A stretch of 64,000 nt of DNA from Dugong dugon (GCA_030035585.1 CM057473.1:9164501-9228500); one strand, 5' to 3'; counted from the stretch's first letter, positions 10,117-20,991 are shown. The notes: generated by a model from the letters alone, not told the origin. Program-made: numbers and translations.

Positions 10117-11680
10117 CTCTCCTTGATAATATTTTCTCATAGTATTCTACCCCAACTCTGTCCTTTTCTTCACTTCAAATTGTTAAAAGTCACAATGTAC
10201 AGTGTATATCTTCTCCCTTTCTACTTAATTAACCTAGTTTTTTAAAAAATTACGAACTATGGTCCCATTTCCATGTTGTCCGTTTAACTTCTTATTGATG
10301 TTGTCTGACAAATTGAAGAGCTGTTTCTGCTTGACGCTCTCGCCTTCGCTTCTCACGATATGGTGAAAATGCACTAGCTTTGGAACTTTCATATGTTTTC
10401 AGATTCTGGGACTCAAGTCCACTTCTGGGGTAACTTGACTCAAGCTGTTTAACGTCACTAAACCTCACATTCCCTACACTACTTCCTGAAGAGTAAGATC
10501 ATATACTATGTGTTTTTATATCCTTTGTTCCCTTCCCAGTTCCTAATATTTTATTTGGCTGATACAGAATTTTCAATAAGTTGAAGAAATTATTGAATGC
10601 ACCTGTGGGTACTAATCCTGTATCCCTATCTCTGTTCTTCCTCCGGATGGCCATGACCTATATTTTCACAGCCATTTCCGAGTAACTCTGAATGGTCACA
10701 TTGTTCTACCCCTCTGCCAACTTCTCCATTCCCGCTGCCGGCGTTGTAGTCTAACACCTCATCATCCCGTCATTCAATTATATCAATTATCATAAAATAA
10801 CTGAAGAGGCGACTTGTGGTAAAAAAAAAAAAAAAAAAAAAAAGGTTTAGATTTATTCTGAGTAACTCCAGAGGAAAGAGCAAGAATTGACATTTTAAGG
10901 TAAGGAGAAAGTTGCTCACAATTAATTGTTCAAAAATGAAAATGGCCAGTATGTTTAGGGGGTGATTACCTTGAAACTGGAAGTGGATGAGCTGAGGCTA
11001 AGTGTTCACCTGTTAGGTCAGTAGACTGGACTGAATGAAAGAATCGTGATACAATGTCAAGATTGGTGAATAGAAAGGAATGCTACCTGATTTAAGGTCC
11101 ATTTTCTTTATTATTTTAGCTACATGACCTTGATCTAGTTATTAGACTTCTTTAAACCTCAGCTTTTTGTTTGTTAAATCTTACACAATTGATACCAGAT
11201 TTTGAATAAAGGTATAAGGAAATATTTCATAATGTGTAAATTACTATATTTTAAGCTGTTAGAACTTTAAGATCTATTCCCACTTCTGGATTCACTGTGT
11301 TAGTGAATACACGTAAAAAGACAGGAAAGTCAATATTTTTCTTAATTTATATTTGTATATACTCACTTTCATTCTCATATTTTAATTAACGACATATGGA
11401 GTGCAGAAAATTAGCTATGTTTATCAAAAAATAATATTAACAATGAAAGAAAAAGGCAACAGATAATACAAAAGTTTGTTTTGTATTAACAGGGCACAAA
11501 TATCATAAATGAGCATTAAACAGTCTATTCAGAATATGCACGCTCATTTTCATAACCTCAAGTTAATATAAGCTTTGTTGTAGAGAGAATGCCTTTTAAT
11601 TTGGTCTCATATATTTGTTAACTACCCAATGACTCTCTTACCTTTTAATTAATTCATTATCACTTAAGTTTTGTTGAGTG
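10117..11680. other. Non-coding DNA with a poly-A tract
   Basis: No gene seen. A run of about 23 A lies at 10820-10843. The text at 10610-10790 faintly resembles an ancient mammalian LINE-type repeat also seen at 22000-22280. The rest is unrecognised AT-rich DNA. Confidence 0.45.
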
Positions 11681-11695
11681 CAAAGTTGAATATAA

Positions 11696-11854
11696 AAAAA
11701 TCAAACCCGTTAACGTCGAGTCGATTCCAACTCATAGCGACCGTATGGGACAGAGTAGAACTTCCCCGTAGAGTTTCCAAGGAGCAGCTGGTGGATTCAA
11801 ACTACTGACATTTTGGTTGGAGCCAAATGCTTAACTACTGTGCCGCCAGGGCCC
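11696..11854 (-). repeat. AfroSINE copy with perfect 15-bp TSD
   Basis: A minus-strand copy is bounded by caaagttgaatataa at 11681-11695 and 11855-11869. The body contains 'GAGTCGATTCCAACTCATAG' and ends 'TGTGCCGCCAGGGCCC'. The perfect duplication suggests a fairly young insertion. Confidence 0.96.
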
Positions 11855-11869
11855 CAAAGTTGAATATAA

Positions 11870-12633
11870 GAAATTTTAGTTAAATATTGTTCTAGAATGT
11901 TAAAAGCATTTTAAACATTTATTACATATATTAATTAAACAGGCACATATATTAATTAAACAAAACCTTAAAAAGTTAACTGATGACACGCTAACAACGC
12001 ACTAAATTATATGAAGAACATCTGAGAAGTGGAGATGTTCCTCCCTTTTGCTCTTGTTTCCCACTCCTTGTCTTCCTGGTCATGTCTGCCAAATTGTAGC
12101 ATCATTTGGCTCTGTTCTAGCAGAATCTGTTGAGAAAAACAAGAACACGGTTTCTAGCGAGTTTTCCAGGATCTGCTGTTGCCACATCCCTTCTTGTCTG
12201 AGTTAATCACAAGGGTGGAAAACAGACAATTCCCGATTTCAACAATTACTCCCTCTGTCTCACACGCATGAGAGAAGACTTGATAAATAAAGTGACGATC
12301 TGCAGCACATTGATTGTGCCTCTCAGACCACCGTTGGGAGAGCACGACAGAGGACAAATACATTTGTTCTTTACAATGCTTTCAAAGATTACACGTGCAT
12401 TGGATTTTCATAAGCTGTAAAAAAATTTTGTTTTCAAGGTTTAGCTTTCATTTTGAAAATTAAACAGGAATAAAGAAGGGTTCTCCTCAGACCCAAAATG
12501 CTGTTGTTGGTTGTTGTTGTTGTTGCTGCTGTTCACGAAGATCTCTCCAAAGAGTTAATGCATTTCTTTATGAGAACTATCTGATAATGTTTAAAGTTTA
12601 GTTGTTATTGTTAGTTAAAAAGGACAGGATAAA
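11870..12633. other. Non-coding DNA, no gene seen
   Basis: A 69-codon minus frame at 12154-12363 has no recognisable similarity. A (GTT)n patch at 12502-12531 could be the remains of an RTE or SINE tail on the minus strand. Confidence 0.4.
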
Positions 12634-12796
12634 TCAAAACACCAAACTCACTGCCATCAAATCAATTCCAACTCACAACTACCCTATAGGACAGAGTAGA
12701 ACTGCCCCATAAGGTTTCCAAGGTGGTACATCTTTATGGAAATGGACTGCCACATCTTTCTCCTGTGGAGTGGCTGGTGGGTTTGAACTGCTGACA
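12634..12796 (-). repeat. AfroSINE copy, head-truncated
   Basis: It reads 'AAATCAATTCCAACTCACAA', 'AGTAGAACTGCCCCATAAGG', then the long-type insert 'GGAAATGGACTGCCACATCT', and stops after 'GGGTTTGAACTGCTGAC'. The tRNA-like head is missing. Confidence 0.85.
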
Positions 12797-13805
12797 GAAT
12801 ATTAAAGCAATTATTCACTTGGTTTGGCCATATTTTCAGTGTGTTGCTCTCTCTCATAGGTTGAGTTTTGCTTTAAAAATGCCTTATTCTAAGCCTCTGA
12901 AAAATTTAAAAGCAGGGTGGATGTAGTTGGCCTCTAAGCTTGAGCAGATTGCCAAAAGCAATCAAAGATTCTTGTTCTAGAGAACTGAACACAGATTGCT
13001 AAATCTATCCTCCATCTTGAGCCGTCCTTCTCTTCATTTAATACTTCTCTGCGTTGCCTTCACTTTAGAAATTATTCTGCTTATAGATGGTGACTTTTAT
13101 TTATTTTGGCATTTTATATTCATATAAGGTTGAATTTTACAAATACTTATTTTAGCAATTTTTACTTTAAGTTCCGATACAGTTTCCTATGGCTGAACAA
13201 CATTTGACTGAAAACAAAGTTGTGGGTTATTCTGCATACAGGTTAGACAAAACAAACTTTTTGCCAATAAATTGTTGTCTCAATTTTCATTTAGTTCCTT
13301 CCCTGAAAGGTATCTGAATGTTGAGGCTTCCTTCGTAAACACAGCTTATGCTTGTATTGTTAAAACAGACCTACCAGGCTTTGACTGAAAATTTACATTC
13401 ACAGTAGCAGCTGTTTCAAAACAAGGAGAAGGCTGTACATTGACATGGAAATGGTGATAAAAGGAGATAATTCAAAGATAAAATGACTCAGATTGACAAA
13501 TAATAATAATGTCAGGAATTAAATCAACTATTTAAGACCTGAAAGAAGATGATAATGCCGCTTCTTGTGGTGTAACCACAAGTCTTTGCCATTTGGTCTT
13601 GTTCACCCCACCATCATCAATCACCCTGTACACCCCAGCTCCGCATCCCAGTCTAGCTGTTTTGGCTGTTCAGGATAAAAGTGGAAGAGCTGGAAGTATA
13701 ATTTAGCCTTGGCCAGTGATTATATCTCTAGGTTCTAAGCAATTCTTTTTTTTTTTTTTAACTTGAAATCTATAATCTCTGAAGACAATTTATAACTAAA
13801 TTAGA
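12797..13805. other. Non-coding DNA, no gene seen
   Basis: AT-rich DNA with a T run at 13745-13759. No repeat or gene was recognised. Confidence 0.45.
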
Positions 13806-13814
13806 AGATTGGAT

Positions 13815-14551
13815 GTTTTTTTTCTAAGGTTAAGTCATTTATTTCCTTCTATCCCTAGGTGCAGTAATAGATGGCGTCTCTTCAGCCTTTTGATTCATAC
13901 TTTTCTCCAGGTTGCTGCTGATGATATGATGAAGGTCCTCAGGTCCAGCACTATGGCCCTCAGCTCCCCATAGCCCACCTCATCTCCTTGGAGGCCTTGG
14001 CCCCTCCTTCCTAGCATTCTGAAAAGTACTTGGCAATAGTTGTCTGGAAGACTTCCATTTTGGTCTTGATGGTATTCACCTTATCCGGCACCTTCTCCTT
14101 GATGCCACCTCAAAATCATTTCCATCCTCAATCTTGGAGATTAGCTGTTGGATCCATGTGATCACCAGAATGCATTTCTCTTTGAATGCCCAGACTTCCT
14201 GCTCAACAAGGGCAAGCAGGGCCGGGGCCTTCTCCTTTCCAGGGAGAAAGCCTTATTTAGGGACTTCTTTCTCCTGCTTATCTGTTTTCAATTCTTCATT
14301 CTTGGGTGGGACTTTTGGGATAGGGATGTCCAATGAGGCCAAAAAGAGGTCAGTTCAGCCACATTGTAGGAGTCCTCTTTCAGAAGCTGATTCAGGTATA
14401 TGATCTTCTGTTGCAAGAATCTGCAGAGGAATTCCTTAGCCTCCCGGAGAGGTTTTGCCTGAAGACATCACTCGTTTGTAGGCCACTCTGCTCAGGCGTA
14501 CCTCACAAGTCTTGGCCATGTTCCTCCAGTTACTCGGTCTTCGGTCTCAGT
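13815..14551 (-). pseudogene. PSME2: PSME2 processed pseudogene (PA28 beta)
   Basis: An intronless copy of the mRNA for the beta subunit of the 11S proteasome activator, which in its working form assembles with PA28 alpha into a ring that opens the 20S proteasome. Reading the minus strand, the start codon lies at 14519-14517 with the expected Met-Ala-Lys opening. A 'YLNQLL'-like segment follows, then the diagnostic KIEDGNDF motif at about 14139-14112, the homologue-specific activation-loop region, and the decayed C-terminus at about 13876-13863. A 3' UTR follows with AATAAA (13845-13840 region) and an A8 tail (T8 at 13816-13823). In-frame stops occur (for example near 14433), with a frameshift near 14110 and small deletions near 13930 and in the N-terminal quarter. 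A possible target-site duplication agatt(g/a)gat lies at 13806-13814 and 14552-14560. It is non-functional and L1-mobilised. Confidence 0.9.
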
Positions 14552-14560
14552 AGATTAGAT

Positions 14561-15172
14561 TTAATAAATTATCTGTCATGCTAAGAAACTGTGCAAGAGA
14601 CATGAGAAAATTATCTGATTTGACAAGTAATCATGCTGTCTACATAGGAAATACAAACTTGATCTTCTGCATCTGCCTTCAACTAAATAGTAAAACTCTT
14701 CACAAAACATGCTAAATAAGAAGACATATTTTTCCAAAATAATACTAAGGCTATTTCCTACCCATGCTCACACCTTTTAATTGACTGTTAGAAAATTCCA
14801 TTGACAAATGGAATTCACTGTGTTCATGCAATTCTTTTAAGATATATAATGCCTTTGCATATAATGCTTACAACTAACTTTCTTACTGAATCTATGCAAG
14901 CTATGAACTTATTTAGTTTTTAAACTATTGGAAAATAATTTCCTTTACTTCTCCATCAAAAGTGGCATGGCCTTCAGACTTGAATCATGCGTCTCCTCCT
15001 TGGGGAAGCTACACAACTTTCTCTAAAATTGCCCCCACATCTGAGCTAAGTATCAATCATACGCTTATCGTAGAAATCCAGGATCATCTCCGAAACATCA
15101 CTTATATCATTGTGTTGTGATCTTTTCTTTACTTACATGTTTCCACATGGTACTCTAAATTCCTGGATGAAA
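14561..15172. other. Non-coding DNA, no gene seen
   Basis: AT-rich DNA with no recognised element. Confidence 0.5.
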
Positions 15173-15177
15173 AGGTC

Positions 15178-15743
15178 TGCATCAGTCAGGGTTCAATCAG
15201 AGAACAGAACTAGTAGGAGATATGTATTAAAGGATTCATTACAAGGAATTGGCTTACATTATTGTGGGGCTCACCAGGAAAGTCCGAAGTCTGCAGTGCT
15301 GGGGGTCAGGAAAGGCAGCTGGAACTCTTGGTATGAACTGAAAACACTATCCACAGGCAGAATTCCTTCTTCTTCAGGGAAACCTCATCTCCACTCTTAA
15401 ATCTTTCTACTGATTGAATCACATTCAGATTATCTAGGATAATCTCCTTATTTAAAGCGAACTGATTATAGACATTAATCACATCTATGAAATATCTTCA
15501 CGGCAACATCTAGATTAGTATTTGATTGAATAACTGGGAACTATAGTTTGGAGTGCTGGTGGTGCAGTGCTTAAGAGCTCAGCTGTTAGTCAACAGGTCA
15601 GCAGTTTGAATCCACCAGCCGCTCCTTAGAACTCTATGGGGCAGTTCTACTCAGTCCTAAAGAGTCGCTGTGAGTCAGAATCAACTTGACCTCAACGGGT
15701 ATGCGTATCATCTAGCCAGGCTGACATAAAACTGACCGTCACA
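15178..15743 (-). repeat. Solo ERVL-type (MLT2-like) LTR with SINE insert
   Basis: The plus-strand text starts 'TGCATCAGTCAGGGTTCAAT', passes 'AGGAATTGGCTTACATTATT' and 'GATTATCTAGGATAATCTCC', and ends 'ACATAAAACTGACCGTCACA', so the element has TG..CA ends. A 5-bp duplication with one mismatch (aggtc 15173-15177, gggtc 15744-15748) fits ERVL integration. The AfroSINE at 15550-15705 splits it. A 96-codon frame at 15110-15400 is a shadow of this LTR. Non-coding, no internal viral genes. Confidence 0.7.
15550..15705 (+). repeat. AfroSINE inserted in an LTR
   Basis: The copy runs from 'GGAGTGCTGGTGGTGCAGTG' through 'CAGTTTGAATCCACCAGCCG' to 'AATCAACTTGACCTCAACGG'. LTR sequence resumes at about 15708 ('ATCTAGCCAGGCTGACATAA'), so the SINE is younger than the LTR. 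Confidence 0.9.
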
Positions 15744-15748
15744 GGGTC

Positions 15749-16181
15749 TAGATATTTTTCCCCAATTTTTGTCATAAAAAAATTCAAACGTCTAAGGAAC
15801 ACCCATATACTACACTCTTAGATTTTAAATGTTTTAAAATTTTGGCAAATTTACTGTGTGCGTGTGTCTGAAATCGTTCGGAAACATACTGTAGACATCA
15901 TCATACTGTATCTCTTAGGACTTCAGCATGCATTTTCTAATAAGACACTCTTCTACATGACAGCAATTACATTATCCCCCCATGTAAATCATACAAAAGG
16001 AATCATATAAAAGTGATGATACAAAATAAACTAATGATTAGTTCACGTTCAAATTTTCACAATTGTGTCAAAACAAGGAAGGAGAGAAGGAAGAAATGAA
16101 GGAAGGAGGAAATGCAGACAGCGAGAAAGCCATAAGCAAAGAGAGAATTTCGAGGTTTCCATCTAAGTTTTAAAGTCAGCT
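15749..16181. other. Non-coding DNA, no gene seen
   Basis: Unrecognised DNA. A GGAAGG-rich patch lies at 16076-16112. Confidence 0.45.
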
Positions 16182-16194
16182 AAGGTTTCAATCA

Positions 16195-16352
16195 GAGCCC
16201 TGGTGGTGCAGTGATCAAGAGCTCGGCTGCCAACCAGAAAGATCAGCAGTTCAAATCCACCAACCACTCCTTGGAAATCCTATAGGGCAGTTCTACTCTG
16301 TCCTATAGGGTCGCTATGAGTTTGAACCAACTTGAGGGCACCTAACAACAAC
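16195..16352 (+). repeat. AfroSINE copy with 13-bp TSD and RTE tail
   Basis: It starts 'AGAGCCCTGGTGGTGCAGTG' and ends 'GGGCACCTAACAACAACA', the same terminal words as full RTE 3' ends such as that at 40125-40148. The duplication aa(g/a)gtttcaatca at 16182-16194 and 16353-16365 has one mismatch. The shared tail is the expected recognition site for RTE reverse transcriptase. Confidence 0.95.
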
Positions 16353-16365
16353 AAAGTTTCAATCA

Positions 16366-16904
16366 CCCCTTGTATTATACTTTCTGAGCGTCTAAATTCA
16401 CTGGTAAGCAAACTGGGACTGAAGCTGATCAAGCAGAGAAACACAGTGAGGCCTTCAGGCCCTACTCATACCTCTAAATTTTTCAAAGGCTTTAAAGTAA
16501 GTATAATTCATAGATAGCACCTAAGTTTGAGATGCATGCTTTAATATTACATGCATTTAAAGTTCTAAATTTATTTCAATGCAGCTTAGTTACTAAGAAC
16601 CAGTTATTGAGGCTCTATTACGTACCAGGGAGTATAAGGCACTGAGTGGGCTAAATAGGTTTTCTTTTCAATGGGTTTAATAATTTTCTATACCAAACAA
16701 TACCATAAATTCATTTTCACATCACCTACTTCAAGAGCAGCACACTTGAGTAACAGAAGCCTTTAAAGTAACTTGGAATATTAAGCAAGGTTGCTTGCTC
16801 ATTGTATACAAGTATGTTTACTTTGATTTTATATACAATTGTTAACTTTGAAAAACTGTTTGTCATAATAACATTTTTCTATGAATGATAGTTTGAAAGG
16901 GTGT
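16366..16904. other. Non-coding DNA, no gene seen
   Basis: AT-rich DNA. The text near 16600-16650 weakly resembles a MIR-like core, but I would not call it. Confidence 0.4.
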
Positions 16905-17380
16905 TGTGATGGCCAAGTATCAACTTGGCTAGGCTATGATTCTCAGTTGTTTGGCAGACACTGGACTATACGCTCTCTGTAGGGTAATATAATGTAACTA
17001 CTTTCCATTTTGTGATCTGAAATGAATAGCCAATCAGTTGAAAGGGGTGTTTCCTTGGGAGTGTGGCCCACCTCCAATATACAAATGGATGTTCTGGCAA
17101 AGCTTGTTCTCATTCTGGACCCTGGACTCTTCTTGTCACCTGGCCTCTGGTTCTTGGGCCATAGCCTGCAAAAGCCTCTCGCCTGCTGTCGGACCTGCAG
17201 ATGCCAGCCCATGCAATCCCCTGCTCCAGGAGAGAGCTCCAGCCTGCCACCAGACTCATGGGTTTGGGACTTGCCAGCCCCACAATTGTGTTAGCCATTT
17301 CCTTGAAGCAAATCTGTCTCTATATATTTATATCTACATTTCACTAGTTTCGCTCTTCTAGAAAACCCAGACCTAGATGT
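16905..17380 (+). repeat. ERVL-type (MLT2-like) solo LTR
   Basis: It begins 'TGTGATGGCCAAGTATCAAC', contains 'CCAATCAGTTGAAAGGGGTG' and 'GTGTTTCCTTGGGAGTGTGG', and ends 'TCGCTCTTCTAGAAAACCCA' plus about 12 bases. It is the plus-strand version of the family at 6990 and 25821. The 89-107 codon frames inside are coincidental. No viral coding region adjoins it. Confidence 0.8.
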
Positions 17381-17571
17381 AAATAGTTGGATTATTACTA
17401 TTATCATTGACAATATGAATATATTATATTTAACACTGGAAGAAATTTGTATTTAATTCAAAATTATATTAGTTGTTCATTCAATAAAAAGCACTGGATA
17501 ACTGTAAGTTGCTTAATATTATTTTTATTGTTAGTTACTGTCCAGCCGATTCTGACTCATGACCACCCCTT

Positions 17572-18018
17572 TGATAGCCAATGCAGCCAGGAGCTGCTTA
17601 CCTGCTCCTCCAGTCCATTAGCAAACAAAACCTTATGTGAGAGCGATGGGTGTGGCTCAGTTGGGAGCTGCTCAGACCAAGCAGAACCTGCCCCCTTCTG
17701 CCCATTGTCATCAAAGCGCTGAGTGTGGCTCCACCAGTCAAACCCAGTTTACTAGCCTACATGCCAAGGAAAAAATGCAGTTTGGCTTACTGCGCCTGCA
17801 TGCCATGATAACCTATGTAGTCCATAATGTTGGTATGTACTTCCCTGTGAGAGATGGTATAAAAGGATCTGCTCCCTTTGTTCCGGGAGCTTGATTTGAG
17901 GAATACAACTCCTTGCTCCTTGCCTGCGCACTTGCAATGAATACTCTTCCTCCCTCCTTACCGTGGTACGTCTTTATTGAAGAGAAGCCACATCTAGCAG
18001 GACCTGCATTGGATAACA
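17572..18018 (+). repeat. Solo LTR, possible class I ERV
   Basis: A 447-bp insertion with TG..CA ends (TGATAGCC.. to ..GGATAACA) is flanked by a 4-bp duplication cctt at 17568-17571 and 18019-18022, inside an AfroSINE. It has a TATA box TATAAAAGG at 17858-17866. About 75 bp downstream 'GCACTTGCAATGAATACTCT' looks like a decayed polyadenylation signal (AATAAA to AATGAA). This is the U3-R-U5 layout of a gammaretrovirus-like LTR. I do not recognise the family. Confidence 0.65.
17858..17866 (+). promoter_or_regulatory. LTR TATA box
   Basis: TATAAAAGG sits about two thirds into the solo LTR at 17572-18018, at the spot expected for its U3 promoter. Whether it is active cannot be told from sequence. 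Confidence 0.5.
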
Positions 18019-18140
18019 CCTTGTGTGCAGAACAGAACTGCTCTGTAGGGTTTTCAAGGCTGCGACAGTTTGGAAGCAGATCACCCGACTCTCTTCCAAG
18101 GCGCCTCTGGGTGAGTTCGAACCATCAACCTATTGGCTGA

Positions 18141-19578
18141 ATAGAATTCAAAATCAGTGTAAAACATACTCCTTGTCAAAGAGGCTAGACAATTCATGGG
18201 TTGAAAAAAGTAGGATGGAAAGAAGGGCCATGTAAACTGTGGTGGAAAGGCAGCACATTTCTGTATCTGTATTCAGCTTCCTTCTTCATTTAAGTTTCCT
18301 TCTCATATATCCTCACCACGCGTTAGGAATTACTTGGTTTAACAGTTCTTCATCTGAATGTCCCAGCATTTTGAGAAGAGATTCCTTTTAGGCATTCCTT
18401 TAAAGATAACAACTATATGCATGATAAAATTCATTTTCCCCTTTATCCCCTTAATTCCACAAGATATGTACCCAATTGCCCATAATATAAATCCAGTTTT
18501 AAACAGGATTTGAGAAAGGATTACTTTAAAGAATGTTCTCTGAGACATTTGAAATGGTAATTGATGACAGGAGTATTTGCTTAGTTAGATCAATTCTTCA
18601 GTCACGGAGAACATTCTGTTCCTAGGAAGTAGTTTCACTATATAGCACTTGCTTAGGAAAATAGCAGAAAAATAAACATTCAGAAAACTACTAACCTTTG
18701 CTGACTTCAATCAACCTCAGAATTTTGTGGCAGGATTCTATGAGAGACAAGCAAACGGGTTTTGCCTGCATCCTTCAGTTTGAGAAGAGAAGTTTGTTGA
18801 GTTTATTTGTTAGAAGTTCACCTTGAGATGAAAGAGAGGCCACTCTGAGAACTGGCCTGGCTTTTCCACAATAAACTGAGGGTCTGAAACATGGCTTAGT
18901 GGCATCAGTATAGAGGAGAGATCTTTCCAAGGGCTACAAAGTCGTAGCCAAGGTATTCCACAAAATCCCCACTGCCTTACAGCCTGCACGGGGTGCAGTT
19001 TATTGAGTGCTTGTTTTGTCAGAACATGAGGAGAGTTTAAGAACTAGATGTGTGAGTAATAAATGGCAAAGAAAGGCTTTCTTGACAGCTTTCTGGAAAA
19101 CAGTGACTTCAACTTGAGATGTGTCAGAGACTGCTTTGATGTTAAGTACTGTCCTTACAGGGCTTAATATGGATCTGGAAAGTTCTGAATTCACATCCCA
19201 GGGTAATGTTAAAGAAATTGCATTTACTTTGATAATTTTCTCCGTAGACTTCTCTGCTTTTTTTGCTAATCTTATCTGCTCTTTGATCTTCAAAGGGAAT
19301 TGTAACAAAATCCTTTCAACAGAAATATGTTCCACATGCAGCTCTAATAGCTTCTTAGCTTAGAAACGCACAGTCCCACAGGAATTTTGTGTCTCCAGAA
19401 AAGGGCTACACTTATGAAGTTTTCTAGGTCTAGCCTGATCCACGGATTGTTTCCACATCGTCATTAACAAGAATGACTTCAGGCACTTGCAGCGTGTTAC
19501 TTCCCAAACCCACTTAGTTAACACTTCAATCCGTTGTCCTTTTGTGGTAATCAAGTTTGTGTTATGTGTGCTGTCGGC
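18141..19578. other. Non-coding DNA, possible coding relic at 19000-19554
   Basis: No repeat was recognised. The minus strand at 19554-19000 reads as two frames in the same phase, separated by a single TAA at 19362-19360, about 185 codons in all. See the separate entry. Confidence 0.4.
19000..19554 (-). pseudogene. Possible decayed coding relic, unidentified
   Basis: Two frames in one phase meet at the stop at 19362-19360. The downstream part has a plausible soluble-protein composition with an amphipathic Lys/Glu/Ile-rich section ('LAKKAEKSTEKIIKV'). It ends at a TAA at 19002-19000. I do not recognise the protein. No poly-A tail or target duplication is visible. It could equally be chance in AT-rich DNA. 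Confidence 0.2.
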
Positions 19579-20215
19579 TTTTTTTTTTTAATAGACTTTA
19601 TTTTTTTTAGAGCAGATTTAGGTTTACAGAAATTGTTCAGAAAGAGCAGAGATTTCACATATACCGTCTCTCTCTCCTTCACAATTTCCCCTATAAACAT
19701 CTTGCATTGGTGTGGTACATTTGTTAGAGTTGAGGCACCCATATAAATACATTATTATTAACAAAAGTCTCAGAGTTTAAAGTAGGGCTCACTCTGTGTG
19801 TTGTATTTAAAAACAACAACAACAAAAATAAAACAAAATCCATTGCCACTGAGTGGACTCCAACTCACAGCTTCCCTATAGGACAGAGTAGAACTGCCCC
19901 ATAGGTTTTCCAAGGAGTAGCTGGTAGATTTCAACTGCTGACCTTTTGGTTAGCAGCCGAACTCTTACTACTGCACCACCAGGGCTCCATAGTTTTGACA
20001 AATGCCTAGGGCCATGTAGCCGCCATTACATTATCATGCAGAATAGTTTTGCTGCTCTGAAAACGACCCCTGCTCCATTATTCATCACTCCTGCACTCCC
20101 CCCAACCCCTGGCAACCACTGATCATCTTACTGTCTCTATAGTTTTTCTTTTTCCAGAATGTCATATCGTCGGAATCAGACGGTGCATAGCTTTTCTATA
20201 TGCTACTGAAATTTG
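19579..20215 (-). repeat. L1 3' UTR, minus strand, split by a SINE
   Basis: It begins with the T-rich complement of a poly-A tail, then 'AGAGCAGATTTAGGTTTACA', 'CATCTTGCATTGGTGTGGTA', and after the SINE 'TTTTGACAAATGCCTAGGGC', 'CCCCTGGCAACCACTGATCA', 'TTCCAGAATGTCATATCGTC'. These are the words of an old mammalian L1 3' UTR read backwards. The SINE lies at 19806-19988. Confidence 0.85.
19806..19988 (-). repeat. AfroSINE inserted in L1
   Basis: An (AAC)n-like and A-rich tail complement is followed by 'GAGTGGACTCCAACTCACAG', 'GGTTAGCAGCCGAACTCTTA' and the head 'CACCACCAGGGCTCC'. L1 text continues on both sides. Confidence 0.92.
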
Positions 20216-20252
20216 ATTGTTCAGTGTGTGAGAGAGAGATTCGTTTGTTTTG

Positions 20253-20289
<37 letters not shown>

Positions 20290-20594
20290 AGGAGGGGATT
20301 CTTCTAAGCCTGAAAAAAATATATTTTCATCATATAGTTTAGTTGCTGGACACAGTGGAACAATTTTAAATAAAATATATTTACAAAGCAATCCATCTTG
20401 GTTAGTAATAATTGTCCTATTGGGTTTCATGTGGAGCTTATTTTATTTTATCTAACCATTATTTCCTGCTGGATTATAGGAGAAAGAATATTTCGGCATA
20501 TTTTGAAAACATATCATTTTTCTCCCTGTTGAAAAAATGTAGTCAGTAGATATTATCATAAGTAACATATAAACTTTGAATGCCAAGCACCATT
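20216..20594. other. Non-coding DNA with a T33 run
   Basis: A run of 33 T at 20256-20288 is the main feature. The rest is AT-rich and unrecognised. Confidence 0.6.
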
Positions 20595-20991
20595 TGTCTG
20601 AGTTTGCTAGTGCCGCTGTAACAAAAAATGCCACAAGCATACAGAAGTAAACTGAAATTTATTTTCTCACGGTTCAGGAGGCTAGAAATTTGGATTCTGG
20701 GTGTTGGCTCTATGGGAAGGTCCTTTTTGTCTCTTTTAGCTCCTGGTAGCTACTGAGAATCCTGGGTGTTCCTGAACTTGTAGATTCATCTGCCTCTGTC
20801 TGCACACGGCTCCTCCCCACTGTGTGTATCCCTACGTCTATTCTACTCATTTTATAAGACACCACTCAGATGGATTAGGTTTAGGACCCACCCTGCTCTG
20901 TTATGACCTCATTAACATAACCAAAGAACAGGCAGGCACAGGGGCTAGGACCCTGATACATCATTTTGGGGGTTACAATTCAATCCATAAC
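20595..20991 (-). repeat. MaLR (MLT1A-like) LTR
   Basis: It reads 'GAGTTTGCTAGTGCCGCTGT', 'GAAATTTATTTTCTCACGGT', 'CATTTTATAAGACACCACTC', 'AGGTTTAGGACCCACCCTGC' and ends 'CAATTCAATCCATAAC'. This is the reversed MLT1 consensus from its 3' to its 5' end. Full-length solo LTR, non-coding. Confidence 0.85.

Larger units (their letters stand above)
17522..18140 (-). repeat. Old AfroSINE split by an LTR
   Basis: The left piece is 17522-17571, 'TGTCCAGCCGATTCTGACTC'. The right piece is 18019-18140, 'GCAGAACAGAACTGCTCTGT', 'GGCGCCTCTGGGTGAGTTCG'. Together they make one minus-strand old-type copy lacking the end of its head. The intervening 447 bp is an LTR. Confidence 0.8.
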
